A DNA stretch of 64,000 nt from Extibacter muris (GCF_004345005.1 NZ_SMMX01000003.1:1-64000); one strand, 5' to 3'; positions 6,357-16,970 are shown, counted from the first letter of the stretch. Program-made: numbers and translations. Notes: generated by a model not told the origin, from the letters alone.

Positions 6357-8831
6357 TTGAAAATTATCCTGAAATATATTTTAACGAATGTCAAAGAGCG
6401 GAAGACGAGAACAGCGGTCATGCTGCTGTCTATTCTGCTCTCTACCACCTTATTGTTTGTATCGTTCTCTATCGGAGGATCCTATGAAAGCGCCCAGCGG
6501 AAGATGGCCCGCGGTATGGCAGGCAGCGCCACCCTGTCCGTAACCGCTGTGGAGGGGGAGATTGCGGAGAACGCCCTGCCGGAGCTGTCTTCTATCCGGG
6601 CAAGCGTTCCGTTGCTTACAGGGGCAGCCCTATACCATGAGGACGGATATTATGAAACCTTTGACTTGATTGGAGCAGACATCTCCAAGCTGAATGCGAT
6701 TAATCCGCCCCGGTTAGCGGATGGCGGAGAGATTGCAGACTTTACCGGGAACAAGGTAATCCTGCCGGACCGCTTCGCTTCAAAATATGGGATTCAGGCA
6801 GGTGATACCATTACGCTGCAGATCGGAGGACAGCCGGCTTCTTTGGAAGTGGCGGCAGTAGCCGCCTATGATACGGTTTTTCTCCGCCATACCAGAGGCA
6901 CGACAGCTCTTCTGCCCCTTGAGACATTGTCTGAGCTGTTAGGCAAGACGGACGGCTATTCGGAAATTTTAGTGGAGCCTGCAGAGGGGGGGGCTACTTC
7001 AGAACTGAAAAGTGAGCTGTCCGCAGCCTTGCCGGAGGGCACATACCGGGTATCGGCAGTCGTCAATGAAGCGCAGATTGCAGCGGATGCAAGGCAGAAA
7101 TCCATGCCATTCTTCCTCATCAGCTTTTTCTCCCTGACTATGAGCGTCTTTATCATTTACAGCAGCTATAAGGTCATTACCTTAGACCGTCTGCCGGTAA
7201 TCGGAACATTCCGCAGCATCGGTGCGACGCAGAAAGCAGTTACCCGAATCCTCCTGTTGGAAAGCGGGCTGTATGGAATCCTGGGAGGGCTGATTGGAAT
7301 TCCGGTGGGTACACTGGTTCTGAAACTTATTTTACAGGGGATGGGGCAGTCACTTTCCCAGGGGATTGAAATTCCGATTGTCATTTCACCCTTCAGCATT
7401 ATTTTTTCCTTTGCTGTGGCAGTGGTGGTGTCCCTGCTGTCCGCATGGATGCCGGTACGTCGTGCCAGCCGACTTCCGATCAAGGATGTGGTGCTGGGCA
7501 GCGTGGAAGAAAAGCAGGTTCCCCGGCGTTTTATCCTGGCCGCAGGCGTGGTGCTTTTTGTGGTTTCCATCATTCTGCCGAAGCTGGCCTCCGGAAATAT
7601 GCTGTATCTATTTGGCGGGTTTTCCCTGCTGGGGCTGATCGCCGCCACGATTCTGATTGTTCCGCTGCTGACAAACCTGATGGCAATGGGATTGGAGCGT
7701 ATCTATTGCGCGGTTTTGGGGAATACAGGCAGGCTTGCCGCCCGAAATATGCGGGATAACAAAAATACGGTCCAGAACATTACCTTGCTGTTTATCAGCA
7801 TTTCCGCTGTGATTGCAATCACGGTCGTGGGTAACTTTGTTACAACCTATGTCAGTGACGTGTTCAATGGCGCGGAATTACAGGGCTTTGCGGACGGTTA
7901 CATGGAACAGGAGTTTGTAGACCAGGTAAAAGAGATGGATGGGATAGAAAAAGTGCTTCCCGTCTATGTATATGAAAACCAGATGCAGGCAAACGGCACG
8001 ACGCTTGGCAGACTGGAGGCAACCGATGATCTGGATTGGTATGGTTCCATGCTGGCGCTCCATTACACGGAAAAGGGAATGGAGGAGCAGGCGGTTTCTG
8101 CCTTTGCCGGAGAGCGGGCCGTAGTGCTTAGCGAAAGCTGTATGGACAGGACCGGCTTTGCGGTCGGAGATACCTTATCTCTGTCAGCAGGCAGCAGCCA
8201 GGCGGATTACAGGGTCGTTGGCAGCTTCAAGTCGAGGGCTACGGATGTGGAGGCAGTGATTCCTTCCGCTTTTGCAGTTTCCGATTTTAATGCATTTGCC
8301 TATGATTTCCTTGCCTTCACCGCCGCAGATCCGGATGCAATCATGGTACAGATCCGTGACCTGTTTGGCGAAACGTCAAACTGGAGCCGGACGGTAGACG
8401 AATTTAACACAGATGCACTTTCTACCGTGGGAGCCTTTTTGCAGCCCATGCACAGCATGACCTGGTTCATTTTACTGCTGGCTACGGTGGGCGTGATTAA
8501 TAACCTGCTGATCAACTACATCCAAAAGCGGCGCAGTATTGCCATGTATAAGTCCGTGGGTCTTTCCAACCGCCAGAATATGAAAATGACATTGATTGAG
8601 GGCTTTTCCTCCGGCCTGATTGGAGCCGTGATTGCCATTTTTGTTTCCTATATGGAGATCCAGACGATATTCCTTGTGGCCGGACCTAAGATTTCGATGG
8701 TGCCCAAACTGGATGCAGTCACGTTTTTAGCCGCCGGCGGCATGGGAATTGCCGTGACACTGCTCGGCTCTGTTGTTCCGATTTTTAAGAGCTGCAGGAT
8801 GAAGCTGGTGGAAGAAATCAAATTTGAGTAA
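6357..8831 (+). CDS. ABC transporter permease, FtsX/MacB type
   Basis: 824 residues, usual length for two-FtsX-domain permeases. Helix near residues 20-40, a large extracytoplasmic domain, three helices about 245-370 with the FtsX signature (VITLDRLPVIGTFRSIGAT), two helices about 390-440, a second extracytoplasmic domain, and a final FtsX triad about 690-815 (RSIAMYKSVGLSNRQ). Works with the ATPase encoded 25 bp downstream, probably in export of a lipid, peptide or antimicrobial. TTG start supported by TAGGTG. No lesion seen. Confidence 0.85.
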   Translation: MKIILKYILTNVKERKTRTAVMLLSILLSTTLLFVSFSIGGSYESAQRKMARGMAGSATLSVTAVEGEIAENALPELSSIRASVPLLTGAALYHEDGYYETFDLIGADISKLNAINPPRLADGGEIADFTGNKVILPDRFASKYGIQAGDTITLQIGGQPASLEVAAVAAYDTVFLRHTRGTTALLPLETLSELLGKTDGYSEILVEPAEGGATSELKSELSAALPEGTYRVSAVVNEAQIAADARQKSMPFFLISFFSLTMSVFIIYSSYKVITLDRLPVIGTFRSIGATQKAVTRILLLESGLYGILGGLIGIPVGTLVLKLILQGMGQSLSQGIEIPIVISPFSIIFSFAVAVVVSLLSAWMPVRRASRLPIKDVVLGSVEEKQVPRRFILAAGVVLFVVSIILPKLASGNMLYLFGGFSLLGLIAATILIVPLLTNLMAMGLERIYCAVLGNTGRLAARNMRDNKNTVQNITLLFISISAVIAITVVGNFVTTYVSDVFNGAELQGFADGYMEQEFVDQVKEMDGIEKVLPVYVYENQMQANGTTLGRLEATDDLDWYGSMLALHYTEKGMEEQAVSAFAGERAVVLSESCMDRTGFAVGDTLSLSAGSSQADYRVVGSFKSRATDVEAVIPSAFAVSDFNAFAYDFLAFTAADPDAIMVQIRDLFGETSNWSRTVDEFNTDALSTVGAFLQPMHSMTWFILLLATVGVINNLLINYIQKRRSIAMYKSVGLSNRQNMKMTLIEGFSSGLIGAVIAIFVSYMEIQTIFLVAGPKISMVPKLDAVTFLAAGGMGIAVTLLGSVVPIFKSCRMKLVEEIKFE

Positions 8832-8856
8832 TTCGGAATGAAGGAGGTCTTTTAAA

Positions 8857-9543
8857 ATGAAACAAAATGTTGGCAAGATTGCCGTTGAAGGAAAGCATAT
8901 CATCAAGAATTTTCAGATTGGCAGCACGACTACAAAGGTGCTGAGAGATATTTCCCTGCAGGTGATGCGGGGGGAGTTTGTATCCATCATGGGACCGTCC
9001 GGTTCGGGCAAAAGCACCCTGCTTTATATCCTCGGAGGCCTGGACGCCCCGACCAAAGGCCAGGTTTTACTGAATGGGACAGATATTTCCCGCTTTGGAG
9101 ATGAGAAAATGAGCCAGATCCGCAGACAGAAGATTGGCTTTGTCTTTCAGTTCTATAACCTCATCCCGAACCTGAATGTGGAGGAAAATATTATGCTCCC
9201 TTTGCTTCTGGACGGGAAAAAGATGGGCAGCTATAAAAAGCAGCTCCATCAGATTTTGGAAATTGTCGGTCTGTCAGAACGTCGTAAGCATACGCCCCGT
9301 GAACTGTCCGGCGGCCAGCAGCAGCGTGTGGCCATCGCCCGAGCCCTGATTGGCAATCCTGAGATCCTCTTCGCAGATGAACCCACGGGAAACCTGGACA
9401 GCGAGACCGGAGCGGAGATTATGAACCTGTTGTGTGAGATCAATCAGACCATCGGCCAGACGATCATTATGGTAACGCATTCCCCGGAAGCAGCAAAAAG
9501 CAGCGGCCGCGTGATTACCGTACAGGATGGCGTAATTATTTAG
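8857..9543 (+). CDS. ABC transporter ATP-binding protein, LolD/MacB type
   Basis: 228 residues with all nucleotide-binding motifs: Walker [10 protein letters not shown] (about 47-55), Q-loop [10 protein letters not shown], signature [15 protein letters not shown], Walker [14 protein letters not shown] and the switch His in VTHSPE. FQ-x-[FY]NLIP is characteristic of the MacB/FtsX-partner subfamily. AAGGAGG precedes the ATG. It energises the permease encoded immediately upstream. Intact. Confidence 0.9.
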   Translation: MKQNVGKIAVEGKHIIKNFQIGSTTTKVLRDISLQVMRGEFVSIMGPSGSGKSTLLYILGGLDAPTKGQVLLNGTDISRFGDEKMSQIRRQKIGFVFQFYNLIPNLNVEENIMLPLLLDGKKMGSYKKQLHQILEIVGLSERRKHTPRELSGGQQQRVAIARALIGNPEILFADEPTGNLDSETGAEIMNLLCEINQTIGQTIIMVTHSPEAAKSSGRVITVQDGVII

Positions 9544-9701
9544 ATCTATTGGATATAGACGATACCTATCTCTTTTTATAGAATAGGTATAAAAGAACGG
9601 TATTCGACAGACCTTAACGAAAAATAGCAACATTATGCAAGAAAAAGGCATATGTATAAACTATAATGATATTATTGGAGTAATTTTTGCGGAGGTGACT
9701 T

Positions 9702-10517
9702 ATGGATAATTCCAACAGTAAAATTGTTTTTGACGAAAAACTGAATATAGAGGTATTAACACTGACAGGAATGATTGAAAGTTTGCCACCGCATTTTCAT
9801 GATTACTATGAATTAGGCTATATCGAAAGCGGGAGCCGACGAGTAATATGTCAAGGTAAGGAATACACCATAGGAAAAAATGATTTGCTCCTTTTCAACC
9901 CGAAAGATAATCATACTTGTTTGGAATTGAAAAAGGAACTGTTAGATTTTAGATGTTTCCACATCACTACTGAACGCATGGAAGAATTGACATTGGAATG
10001 TTTAGGATTTGCCATATGTCCGTATTTTGAACCGCAGATTGTTTATCAGAGTGATCTTATTCCGCAAATCACAGAGTTGATTGACTTGATTGAGAATGGT
10101 TCATATTGCGATTTACAAAAGGAAGAATTGCTTTATATGATCATTGGTGATTTGGTTGCAGATTATTCTCAACCATTGGAATGCGAACAAATAGAAGCTT
10201 CGGATATCGTAGAACGTGCTTGTGAGTATATTGAAAGGCATTACGCCTCAAACATATCTTTATGCGATTTAAGTACCTTTACAGGTTTTGGCAAGTACCA
10301 CTTTATACGGATGTTTACGAGAGAAAAGGGAATATCTCCTTATCGCTTTATTGAATGTACTAAAATGACTGAAGCCAAAAAAATGCTGAAGGCCGGAGAA
10401 GATTTATCAAATATTACCTATCAGCTTGGTTTTAGCAGCCAAAGCCACTTTACTAATTTTTTCAAGAAATACGCCATGGTTACTCCAAAACAATATAGTA
10501 AGCTTTATAATGTTTAA
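9702..10517 (+). CDS. AraC-family transcriptional regulator with cupin sensor
   Basis: 271 residues. N-terminal AraC_binding cupin (PPHFHDYYELGYIESG near residues 29-44, then a PKDNH metal/ligand loop) and C-terminal double helix-turn-helix (ISLCDLSTFTGFGKYHFIRMF, then NITYQLGFSSQSHFTNFFKK, near 183-260). Such proteins activate nearby operons in response to a small ligand. GCGGAGG precedes the ATG. The flanking genes are an ABC exporter and a truncated regulator, so its target is not obvious. Confidence 0.85.
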   Translation: MDNSNSKIVFDEKLNIEVLTLTGMIESLPPHFHDYYELGYIESGSRRVICQGKEYTIGKNDLLLFNPKDNHTCLELKKELLDFRCFHITTERMEELTLECLGFAICPYFEPQIVYQSDLIPQITELIDLIENGSYCDLQKEELLYMIIGDLVADYSQPLECEQIEASDIVERACEYIERHYASNISLCDLSTFTGFGKYHFIRMFTREKGISPYRFIECTKMTEAKKMLKAGEDLSNITYQLGFSSQSHFTNFFKKYAMVTPKQYSKLYNV

Positions 10518-10579
10518 ATGAATTTTTTCATAGAGCATGGACCTACACTAACAGGAGATGATGATATGGGAAACTAGCC

Positions 10580-10912
10580 GTGATAGAAATCTCTGAGTCA
10601 GGAGATAAAATTGGAGAAAAACTGCTTATGCTGTTAAATGTGCAGCAGCGGCTTGTACGTGTGAGAGGACAAGTGATTGAGTTAACAGCGAAAGAATTTG
10701 ATATTCTTGCGCTATTGCTCACACATCCCAAAAGGGTATTTACTTATGAACTGATCATGGAGTTGGTCTGGAACGAGGATTATACTTTTTATTCCAAAAA
10801 AGCGGTAAGCAATCACATGAGTAACCTGCGGAAGAAACTCAAAGTTACACCGGATGCTCTGGACTATATTAAAAACATTGTTGGTGTCGGCTATAAATTT
10901 GAAGCGCTATAA
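10580..10912 (+). pseudogene. OmpR-type winged-helix regulator with 159-nt internal deletion
   Basis: 110 residues encoding an intact-looking Trans_reg_C winged helix (TAKEFDILALLLTHPKRVF to KNIVGVGYKFE) behind about 20 residues of leader. It is a paralogue of the gene at 28887: from the shared MLL residues to the stop this copy is 285 nt and the other 444 nt, a difference of exactly 53 codons. The deletion lies where QQ in this copy meets RLVRV; in the other copy GCAGC-type repeats flank the missing segment. GTG 10580 is the first start after an in-frame TGA. No receiver domain. Confidence 0.75.
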
Positions 10913-10935
10913 AAAACATATAATCTGCCATTGTT

Positions 10936-11018
10936 AGCAGAATAGCGGTAATCGTCAAGAATCTGGGTAAACTGGCCTGCCAGCTCGCCGTGCCTTGACG
11001 GTTATTTGCGATTCTGCT
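10936..11018. repeat. Long imperfect inverted repeat upstream of vanR
   Basis: Left arm 10936-10959 (AGCAGAATAGCGGTAATCGTC...) and right arm 10994-11018 (...GACGGTTATTTGCGATTCTGCT on the plus strand, shortened) are complementary over about 24 positions with a few mismatches. The 34-nt loop contains GCCTGCCAGC. Part of the right arm (cttgac..ttattt) recurs beside the second vanR fragment near 22444. Could be a terminator, an operator or the end of a mobile segment. Confidence 0.5.
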
Positions 11019-11085
11019 ATTGTTGTTTCATATGCGATTTTGACACATAATAAAGACAGATTATCGCAATGTAAGGAGTAATGCA

Positions 11086-11781
11086 ATGAATGAAAAAATC
11101 TTAGTGGTTGATGATGAAAAAGAATTGGCCGATTTAGTTGAAGTATATCTGAAAAACGATGGATATACCGTTTATAAATTTTATAATGGCAAGGATGCAC
11201 TAAAGTGTATTGAATCCGTGGAACTGGATTTAGCCATACTGGATATCATGCTTCCGGATGTTGACGGCTTTCAGATCTGCCAGAAAATCCGGGAGAAGTT
11301 CTACTTCCCTGTTATCATGCTGACAGCCAAAGTCGAGGACGGGGATAAAATCATGGGGCTGTCCGTTGCAGATGATTATATTACGAAGCCGTTTAACCCG
11401 CTGGAAGTGGTTGCGCGGGTAAAGGCGCAGCTAAGGCAGTACATGAGGTACAAGCAGCCCGGCATAAAGCAGGAGGCTGAACGCACGGAATACGATATCC
11501 GGGGAATGACAATCAGCAAGAGCAGCCATAAGTGTATCCTGTTTGGAAAGGAAATTCAACTGACGCCAACGGAGTTTTCCATCCTTTGGTATCTGTGCGA
11601 GCGTCAGGGAACGGTTGTTTCTACAGAGGAATTATTTGAGGCAGTATGGGGAGAACGGTATTTTGACAGCAATAATACCGTGATGGCGCATATTGGGCGC
11701 CTCAGAGAGAAAATGAAGGAACCGTCAAGAAACCCGAAATTTATAAAAACCGTGTGGGGAGTGGGATATACCATTGAATAA
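11086..11781 (+). CDS. vanR: VanR-type response regulator (vanD class)
   Basis: 231 residues, OmpR/PhoB family. Receiver with acidic pocket VVDDEKE, phosphoacceptor Asp53 in LDIMLPD, and ITKPF Lys; winged helix PTEFSILWYLCERQG to KTVWGVGYTIE. I recognise the sequence as close to VanR of vanD clusters, and it is followed by vanS-, vanY-, vanH-, ligase- and vanX-like genes in that class's order. It would activate the resistance promoters when phosphorylated. It is the only regulatory gene of the locus that reads through; its partner kinase has lost most of its ATP-binding domain. ATG start with AAGGAG. The last 8 bp overlap vanS. Confidence 0.85.
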   Translation: MNEKILVVDDEKELADLVEVYLKNDGYTVYKFYNGKDALKCIESVELDLAILDIMLPDVDGFQICQKIREKFYFPVIMLTAKVEDGDKIMGLSVADDYITKPFNPLEVVARVKAQLRQYMRYKQPGIKQEAERTEYDIRGMTISKSSHKCILFGKEIQLTPTEFSILWYLCERQGTVVSTEELFEAVWGERYFDSNNTVMAHIGRLREKMKEPSRNPKFIKTVWGVGYTIE

Positions 11782-12640
11782 TAAAAACAAGACCAGTCAT
11801 GAAGATGACTATTTACTTTTTAAGAACAGACTGTCCGTTAAAATACTGCTGATGATGGCGTGCGCCATTCTGATTATAGCGGTGGTTTATCTGTTCGTCT
11901 TAAAAGATAATTTTGCAAATGTGGTGGTAGCCATATTAGAACGTTTCATTTATCATGACCGGGATGAGGCGGTGGCTGTTTACCTGAGAACCTTTAAGGC
12001 GTATGAGATATGGCTTTTCCTGATCGCCGTCATGGGAGTGTTTTTCATCATTTTTCGCCGTTATCTGGACAGTATCTCAAAGTATTTTAAGGAGATCAAC
12101 CGGGGGATTGATACCCTGGTGCATGAAGATACCAATGATATCGCCCTGCCTCCGGAACTGGCTTCGACCGAAAGGAAAATCAATTCCATACGGCATACAC
12201 TGACGAAACGGAAAACGGACGCCGAGCTTGCGGAACAGCGGAAAAACGACCTTGTCATGTACCTGGCTCATGACCTGAAGACCCCGCTTTCATCGGTCAT
12301 AGGATATTTGAACCTGTTAAGGGATGAAAAGCAGATCTCAGAGGAACTCAGGGAAAAATATCTGAACATTTCGCTGGATAAGGCTGAGCGTCTGGAAGAA
12401 CTGATTAACGAGTTTTTTGAAATTACAAGGTTTAACCTTTCAAACATCACGCTTGTGTACAGCAAAATCAATCTGACGATGATGCTGGAACAGCTGGGGC
12501 ATGAGTTTAAGCCGATGCTGGCCGGAAAAAATCTCAAATGTGAATTTGATGTTCAGCCGGATATGATGCTGTCCTGCGATGCCAACAAGCTGCAGAGAGT
12601 GTTCGATAATGTGCTGAGAAATGCCGTCATCAATGCTTGG
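11774..12640 (+). pseudogene. vanS: VanS-type sensor kinase, 3' truncated
   Basis: TTG start overlapping the vanR stop. Two transmembrane helices (about residues 20-45 and 76-96), linker, and HisKA with the phospho-accepting His in YLAHDLKTPLSS. The ATP-binding domain begins (N box VFDNVLRNAV) and then ends abruptly: from about 12625-12640 the DNA belongs to an ABC permease in another frame, and the kinase frame stops at 12688 after foreign residues. The G1 and G2 boxes are missing, so autophosphorylation should be impossible. Loss of VanS signalling would normally alter control of all the van genes. Confidence 0.85.
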
Positions 12641-14473
12641 AATTATTGTTTTTCTTGTTTACGCCGATACGCTATTCCTCAAATATAAATCACGGGAAAT
12701 TGGTGTTTTCCTCTCCCTCGGAATTGACCGGCGCAGCGTACAGAAAATTATCACAAAAGAATTTACTGTGCTATTCCAGCTTGCGGCATTACTCGGATTG
12801 TTTTTGTCGGTTCCTCTTGCCTATTTGTGTTGGTCACTCCTGAACGTATTTTTAAGGACACAGGAAACGGCGTTCACAATCGGCTGGATGGGACTTGCGG
12901 TTTCTCTAGTTTTTGCGATTGTATCATGGCTGATCCTGCGGACGGTAAATCGCAAGTATATCCAGACCGTGGATATTTTGAAAATCTTGAAAAGCTCGGA
13001 TGAAAACGAGAAGGCGAAAGACGGCAGCACATTCCGTCTATTCATGGGATGTATGTTTGTTCCAACTGGAATTGTAGCTTTTTTTACATTACAGAACATC
13101 GGTGGCGTTCTATGTACGTTTCTTGCCTTTATCGGTTTAGCTCTCGCTGTATGGGGGGTCTATCTTTTGATTATCCAGTTGGCGTCAATCGGAGATATTC
13201 TGAAACGGTTTCGTGCGCAAGCCTATTACAAAAACATCGTGTTTTACAATTTGCTGAAGCAGAAGATCAGACAATATACAAGGTCTATTTTTGTCGCTAC
13301 TCTGCTCATCATTTTTACCATTTTCGGTATTGGCTTTATCGCTGCCGGGTTTATTGATGGATACAATGTAGCACTTAACGAGCCTTATGACTACACCATC
13401 TGCACAACCGCTGACAAAGGAGAAATGACAGAGGAACGCATTTATAGAATTGCGGAAGACAGCAATGCTGAAATAACGGAGATTGTTCGCATAGACAGTC
13501 TTTTGCTCGGTGTGGAAAGCACCTATAAAGATGGATCGACCGATTGGAGTTCTCGTGTTGTCATAAGTCAGAGTAATTTCAATCACATTTCGGGGCAGAA
13601 CATTGTTGTCCCAGAAGGCAGCTATACCCTGTATTATGACAGCTCCATGCAGTATAAGAAAAATGCTTTTTGTGGCGATAATAGCTTATTTTATAATCCG
13701 ACTACACAGGACGAAACCTACCTCATAAAAATGAGCCGGTATGCGTTGATCGGCTTTTTAACTCACGCTCATTCTTTTCGTCGTTTTTGATCTTGAATGA
13801 CTATGACTATGCAGCGATGTTTAATAACCTTGGGAATGAGTATAAAGCTACTTCATTTTTGCTGAATGTGGCTGACTGGAAAAACACAGAGGTATTTCAA
13901 GAGAATATTCTGCAGGCTGTCATAAACGATAATAATGGAGACATTTTTACAAATTGGCATAATAGTGCAACCTTTGATAAGACAGAAAGCAAAGCTGAAT
14001 ATCTGCCTTTTGAAGGTAACGAAACACGGATTGCCCGAGTATGGGCGCTTTATCCTCAATCAAAATTAAGTAGTGCAACAACGCAATTTGAAGCCTTCCC
14101 TACTTATCTAATGCTTATGCTTTTTATTGCCATCGTGGCCTTTGTATCGTCGATAATGGTTGTCGGGCTTAAACTCATCAGTACAATTTGGGACGATGCA
14201 GCTGTTTATGAAAATCTCCGCAGGTTAGGGATGAAGCAACGCAGTATTCGAGAACTTATCACTAAGCAAATGGTTTTTGTTTATTTTGTTCCGACGGCAA
14301 TAGGGTGTGTTATCGGCTCATTTACAACCTACCGCATTATGCTTGTATCTGGTGTTATTTACATCGGAAAGACTATGCTGGTAGTCGCCGGTGTATGCGG
14401 GTTAGTAGTAGCATTGCAATCTATCATCTTTTTTATCCTGCGTAAAAAGCTTTTAAAGAGCTACATTCAATAA
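12637..14473 (+). pseudogene. BceB-like ABC permease, 5' truncated and frameshifted
   Basis: Begins abruptly after the vanS remnant in mid-membrane segment (LGIIVFLVYADTLFLKYKS, then REIGVFLSLGIDRRSV, an FtsX signature). Further helices and an extracytoplasmic domain follow to about 13780, where the frame breaks (SRYALIGFLTHAHS then a stop at 13790); reading resumes in another frame from 13787 (LNDYDYAAMFNNLGNEYKA) through a C-terminal FtsX triad to 14473. About 610 codons remain. It belongs to bacitracin/peptide-sensing exporters; its ATPase gene is absent. It sits exactly where the rest of vanS should be. Confidence 0.75.
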
Positions 14474-14613
14474 AGATATTTTTTATACACTTTCACTTCG
14501 TAGGAAAATCGTAAGAAATTCCGAGATAAACCGTGTGTTATCCATAAAATAATGCGAAAAAATAAATCGCTCCATTCTGGTATTCTTTATATCAGAGGGA
14601 GCGATTTTTTTGT

Positions 14614-15700
14614 ATGTGGAAAGGAGTTAAGAGAAACGTGGAACGTCAAAATAACAATGAAAACCAGTATGGAAGGAACCGCAGAAAAGACAAAAGAAGA
14701 AAATTGTTTTTTTACAGAGCAGCATGTGCCATGCTCGGTCTGCTCATAGTCTGTGTAATTTTTGGAGCTGTGTATTTTCTCAGAGAGAGTAAAGATCCCG
14801 CTCTTCCATCCAAAGAAAATACAAAGACAAGCAAGGGCTATTCATTTCTGGCCGACGGCCAGAGTGAGGAGGAGTCTCCAGTTTCGGAGCCAGCCATATC
14901 CAACCGGGCGAATGCGATTGACCTTAACATCATAGCAGCAAATGCCATTGTGGTGAATAAAGACACCGATGCGTTATTGTATCAAAAAAACGGCACGGAC
15001 AGAATTGCGCCGGCCAGTACAGCCAAAATGATTACAGCGTTGACCGTGCTTGAATATTGTTCTCCGGAGGATGAGAGTCGGTGCGGAGATTGAAATGATC
15101 CATAGTGATTCGTCAACCGCATGGCTTATGAAAGGCGATACCCTGACTGTCAGGCAGCTCCTGATTGCCCTGATGCTTCCGTCCGGCAATGATGCAGCCT
15201 ATACCCTTGCAGTCAATACCGGAAAGACCATTGCGGGTGATAACAGCCTGTCCAATCAGCAGGCCATTCAAATATTCATGGATAAGGTAAATGAGAAGGC
15301 CAAGGCAATTGGTGTTACAGACTCGAATTTTGTGGTTCCGGATGGGTATGACGCCGAGGGGCAGTATACCACGGCCTATGATCTTGCCATCATTGCAAAG
15401 GCATGTTTGGAGGATCCCATTATTTCAGAAATTGTGGCGAGCAATACGTCATATGAAAGATGGCCGAACGGCAGGGAGGTCACTTACAACAATTTCAATG
15501 AGCTTCTTAATCCGAACAGTCCCTATTATCGTCCGGAGGTCATCGGCCTGAAAACCGGGACCAGCAGCCTTGGTGGCGCCTGTGTCGTCTCCGCAGCAGT
15601 GATTGACGGAGAAACCTATATCTGCGTAGTCATGGGCTCTACGAAAGAAAGCAGGTTTCAGGACAGCGTTGCCATTTTGGATAAAATCAAAGCCCGGTGA
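14614..15700 (+). pseudogene. vanY: VanY-type D,D-carboxypeptidase (PBP-like), frameshifted
   Basis: The first frame carries a membrane anchor (about residues 30-52) and the start of a penicillin-binding-type D,D-carboxypeptidase with active-site STAKM (S-x-x-K). At about 15072-15082 the frame is lost after EYCSPEDE; the second frame resumes at VGAEIEMIHSDSSTAWL and holds the S-G-N (LPSGNDAA) and K-T-G (LKTGTSS) motifs to the natural stop. The PBP-like type, rather than the zinc type, is what vanD clusters carry. Net shift is +1 or -2 nt. If whole it would trim terminal D-Ala from precursors. Confidence 0.85.
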
Positions 15701-15719
15701 AATGTTAAGGAGGAAACGA

Positions 15720-16526
15720 ATGCAGGAAAAAATAGATATTACGGTTTTTGGGTGTGAGCGGGATGAAGCGGCGGCATTCCGTAAACTTTCATCTGAGTAT
15801 GGCGTCACAGTTTCGCTCATAGAAGATGCCGTATCAGAGCACAATGCAAAATTAGCGGAATACTCACCGGGAAGCGTGGCCGATTATACCGTCATGCTGA
15901 TGCTTATGCTGCTGCGCGGCACAAAGTCGGTTCTGCGAGGAACCCAGAAGCAGAATTATTGTCTGAATGACTGCCGTGGAAAAGAACTGCAGGATTTGAC
16001 GGTTGGCGTCTTGGGAACCGGACGAATCGGACAGGCAGTCATGGAACGCCTGGAGGGATTCGGCTGCAAGGTATTGGCCTACGACCGAAATCACAAAGCC
16101 GGAGCAAATTATGTTTCGTTTTGTGAATTATTGAAGAGCAGCGACATTGTTACGCTGCATGTGCCTCTGGCAGAGGATACCCGCCATATGATTGGGCGCG
16201 AGCAGCTAGAGATGATGAAGAGGGAGGCGCTTCTGATCAACACGGCACGGGGGGCTTTAGTGGATACGGCAGCACTGGTTGCTGCGCTGAAAGAACAAAA
16301 AATCGGAGGAGCCGCCTTAGATGTCCTGGAAGGGGAAGAAGGCATCTTTTACCATGAATGCACACAAAAAACGACAGGGCATCCTTACCTCTCCGTTTTG
16401 CAGAAAATGCCCAATGTCATTGTTACGCCGCATAGGGCCTATCATACGGACCGGGTACTGGTCGATACCGTGAGCAATACCATCCGAAATTGTCTGAATT
16501 TTGAAAGGAGTCTTGGAAATGTATAA
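15720..16526 (+). pseudogene. vanH: VanH D-lactate dehydrogenase with in-frame internal deletion
   Basis: 268 codons against about 322 in intact VanH. The N-terminus is normal to about residue 46 (CERDEAAAFRKLSSEYGV, then SEHNAKLA), then passes directly to YSPGSVADYTVMLMLMLLR. About 54 residues of the catalytic domain, including the ISTRSxGxNHID-type region, are absent; the junction is near 15858. NAD-binding GTGRIGQ, INTARGALVDT, the active-site region and TPHRAYH remain. Pyruvate reduction to D-lactate is unlikely. AAGGAGG precedes ATG 15720. Its last 8 bp overlap the ligase gene, as in intact clusters. Confidence 0.85.
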
Positions 16527-16965
16527 GCTTAAAATTGCAGTCCTGTTTGGGGGCTGCTCAGAGGAACATGATGTTTCAGTGAAATCTGCGATGGAGGTTG
16601 CAGCAAATATAAACAAGGAAAAATACCAGCTATTTTATATTGGAATCACAAAGTCCGGCGCATGGAAACTATGCGATAAGCCCTGCCGGGACTGGGAGAA
16701 CTATGCGGGATCTCCGGCCGCCCTGCCGGATGAAGTTAGGGAGCAGATTCAGGAAACGGCGAAGAAGATTTACCGGGTACTTGGCTGCAGAGGTCTGGCC
16801 CGCATTGATTTGTTTTTACGGGAGGATGGAAGCATTGTCCTGAATGAAGTGAACACCATGCCTGGATTTACTTCCTATAGCCGTTATCCACGCATGATAA
16901 CAGCAGCAGGGTTTACGCTTTCTGAAATATTGGACCGCTTGATTGGACTTTCACTTAGGAGGTAA
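16519..16965 (+). pseudogene. vanD: VanD-type D-Ala:D-Lac ligase with in-frame internal deletion
   Basis: 148 codons; the intact ligase is about 343. Residues 1-65 (KIAVLFGGCSEEHDVSVKSA to NYAG) and the C-terminal 80 (DEVREQIQETAKKIYRVLG, LARIDLFLREDGS, LNEVNTMPGFTSYSRYP) match VanD ligase, but about 195 central residues are missing, including the ATP-grasp core and the omega loop that sets D-lactate specificity. The junction lies near 16714-16722 in ccggccgcc. The frame is kept, so a stable short protein could be made, but not an active ligase. Confidence 0.85.
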
Positions 16966-16970
16966 CCATC

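Noticed and set aside
7166..7648. 160-codon minus-strand frame inside the ABC permease gene
   Set aside because: Shadow of a GC-rich coding region; no homology pattern and Ser/Arg-rich low-quality protein.
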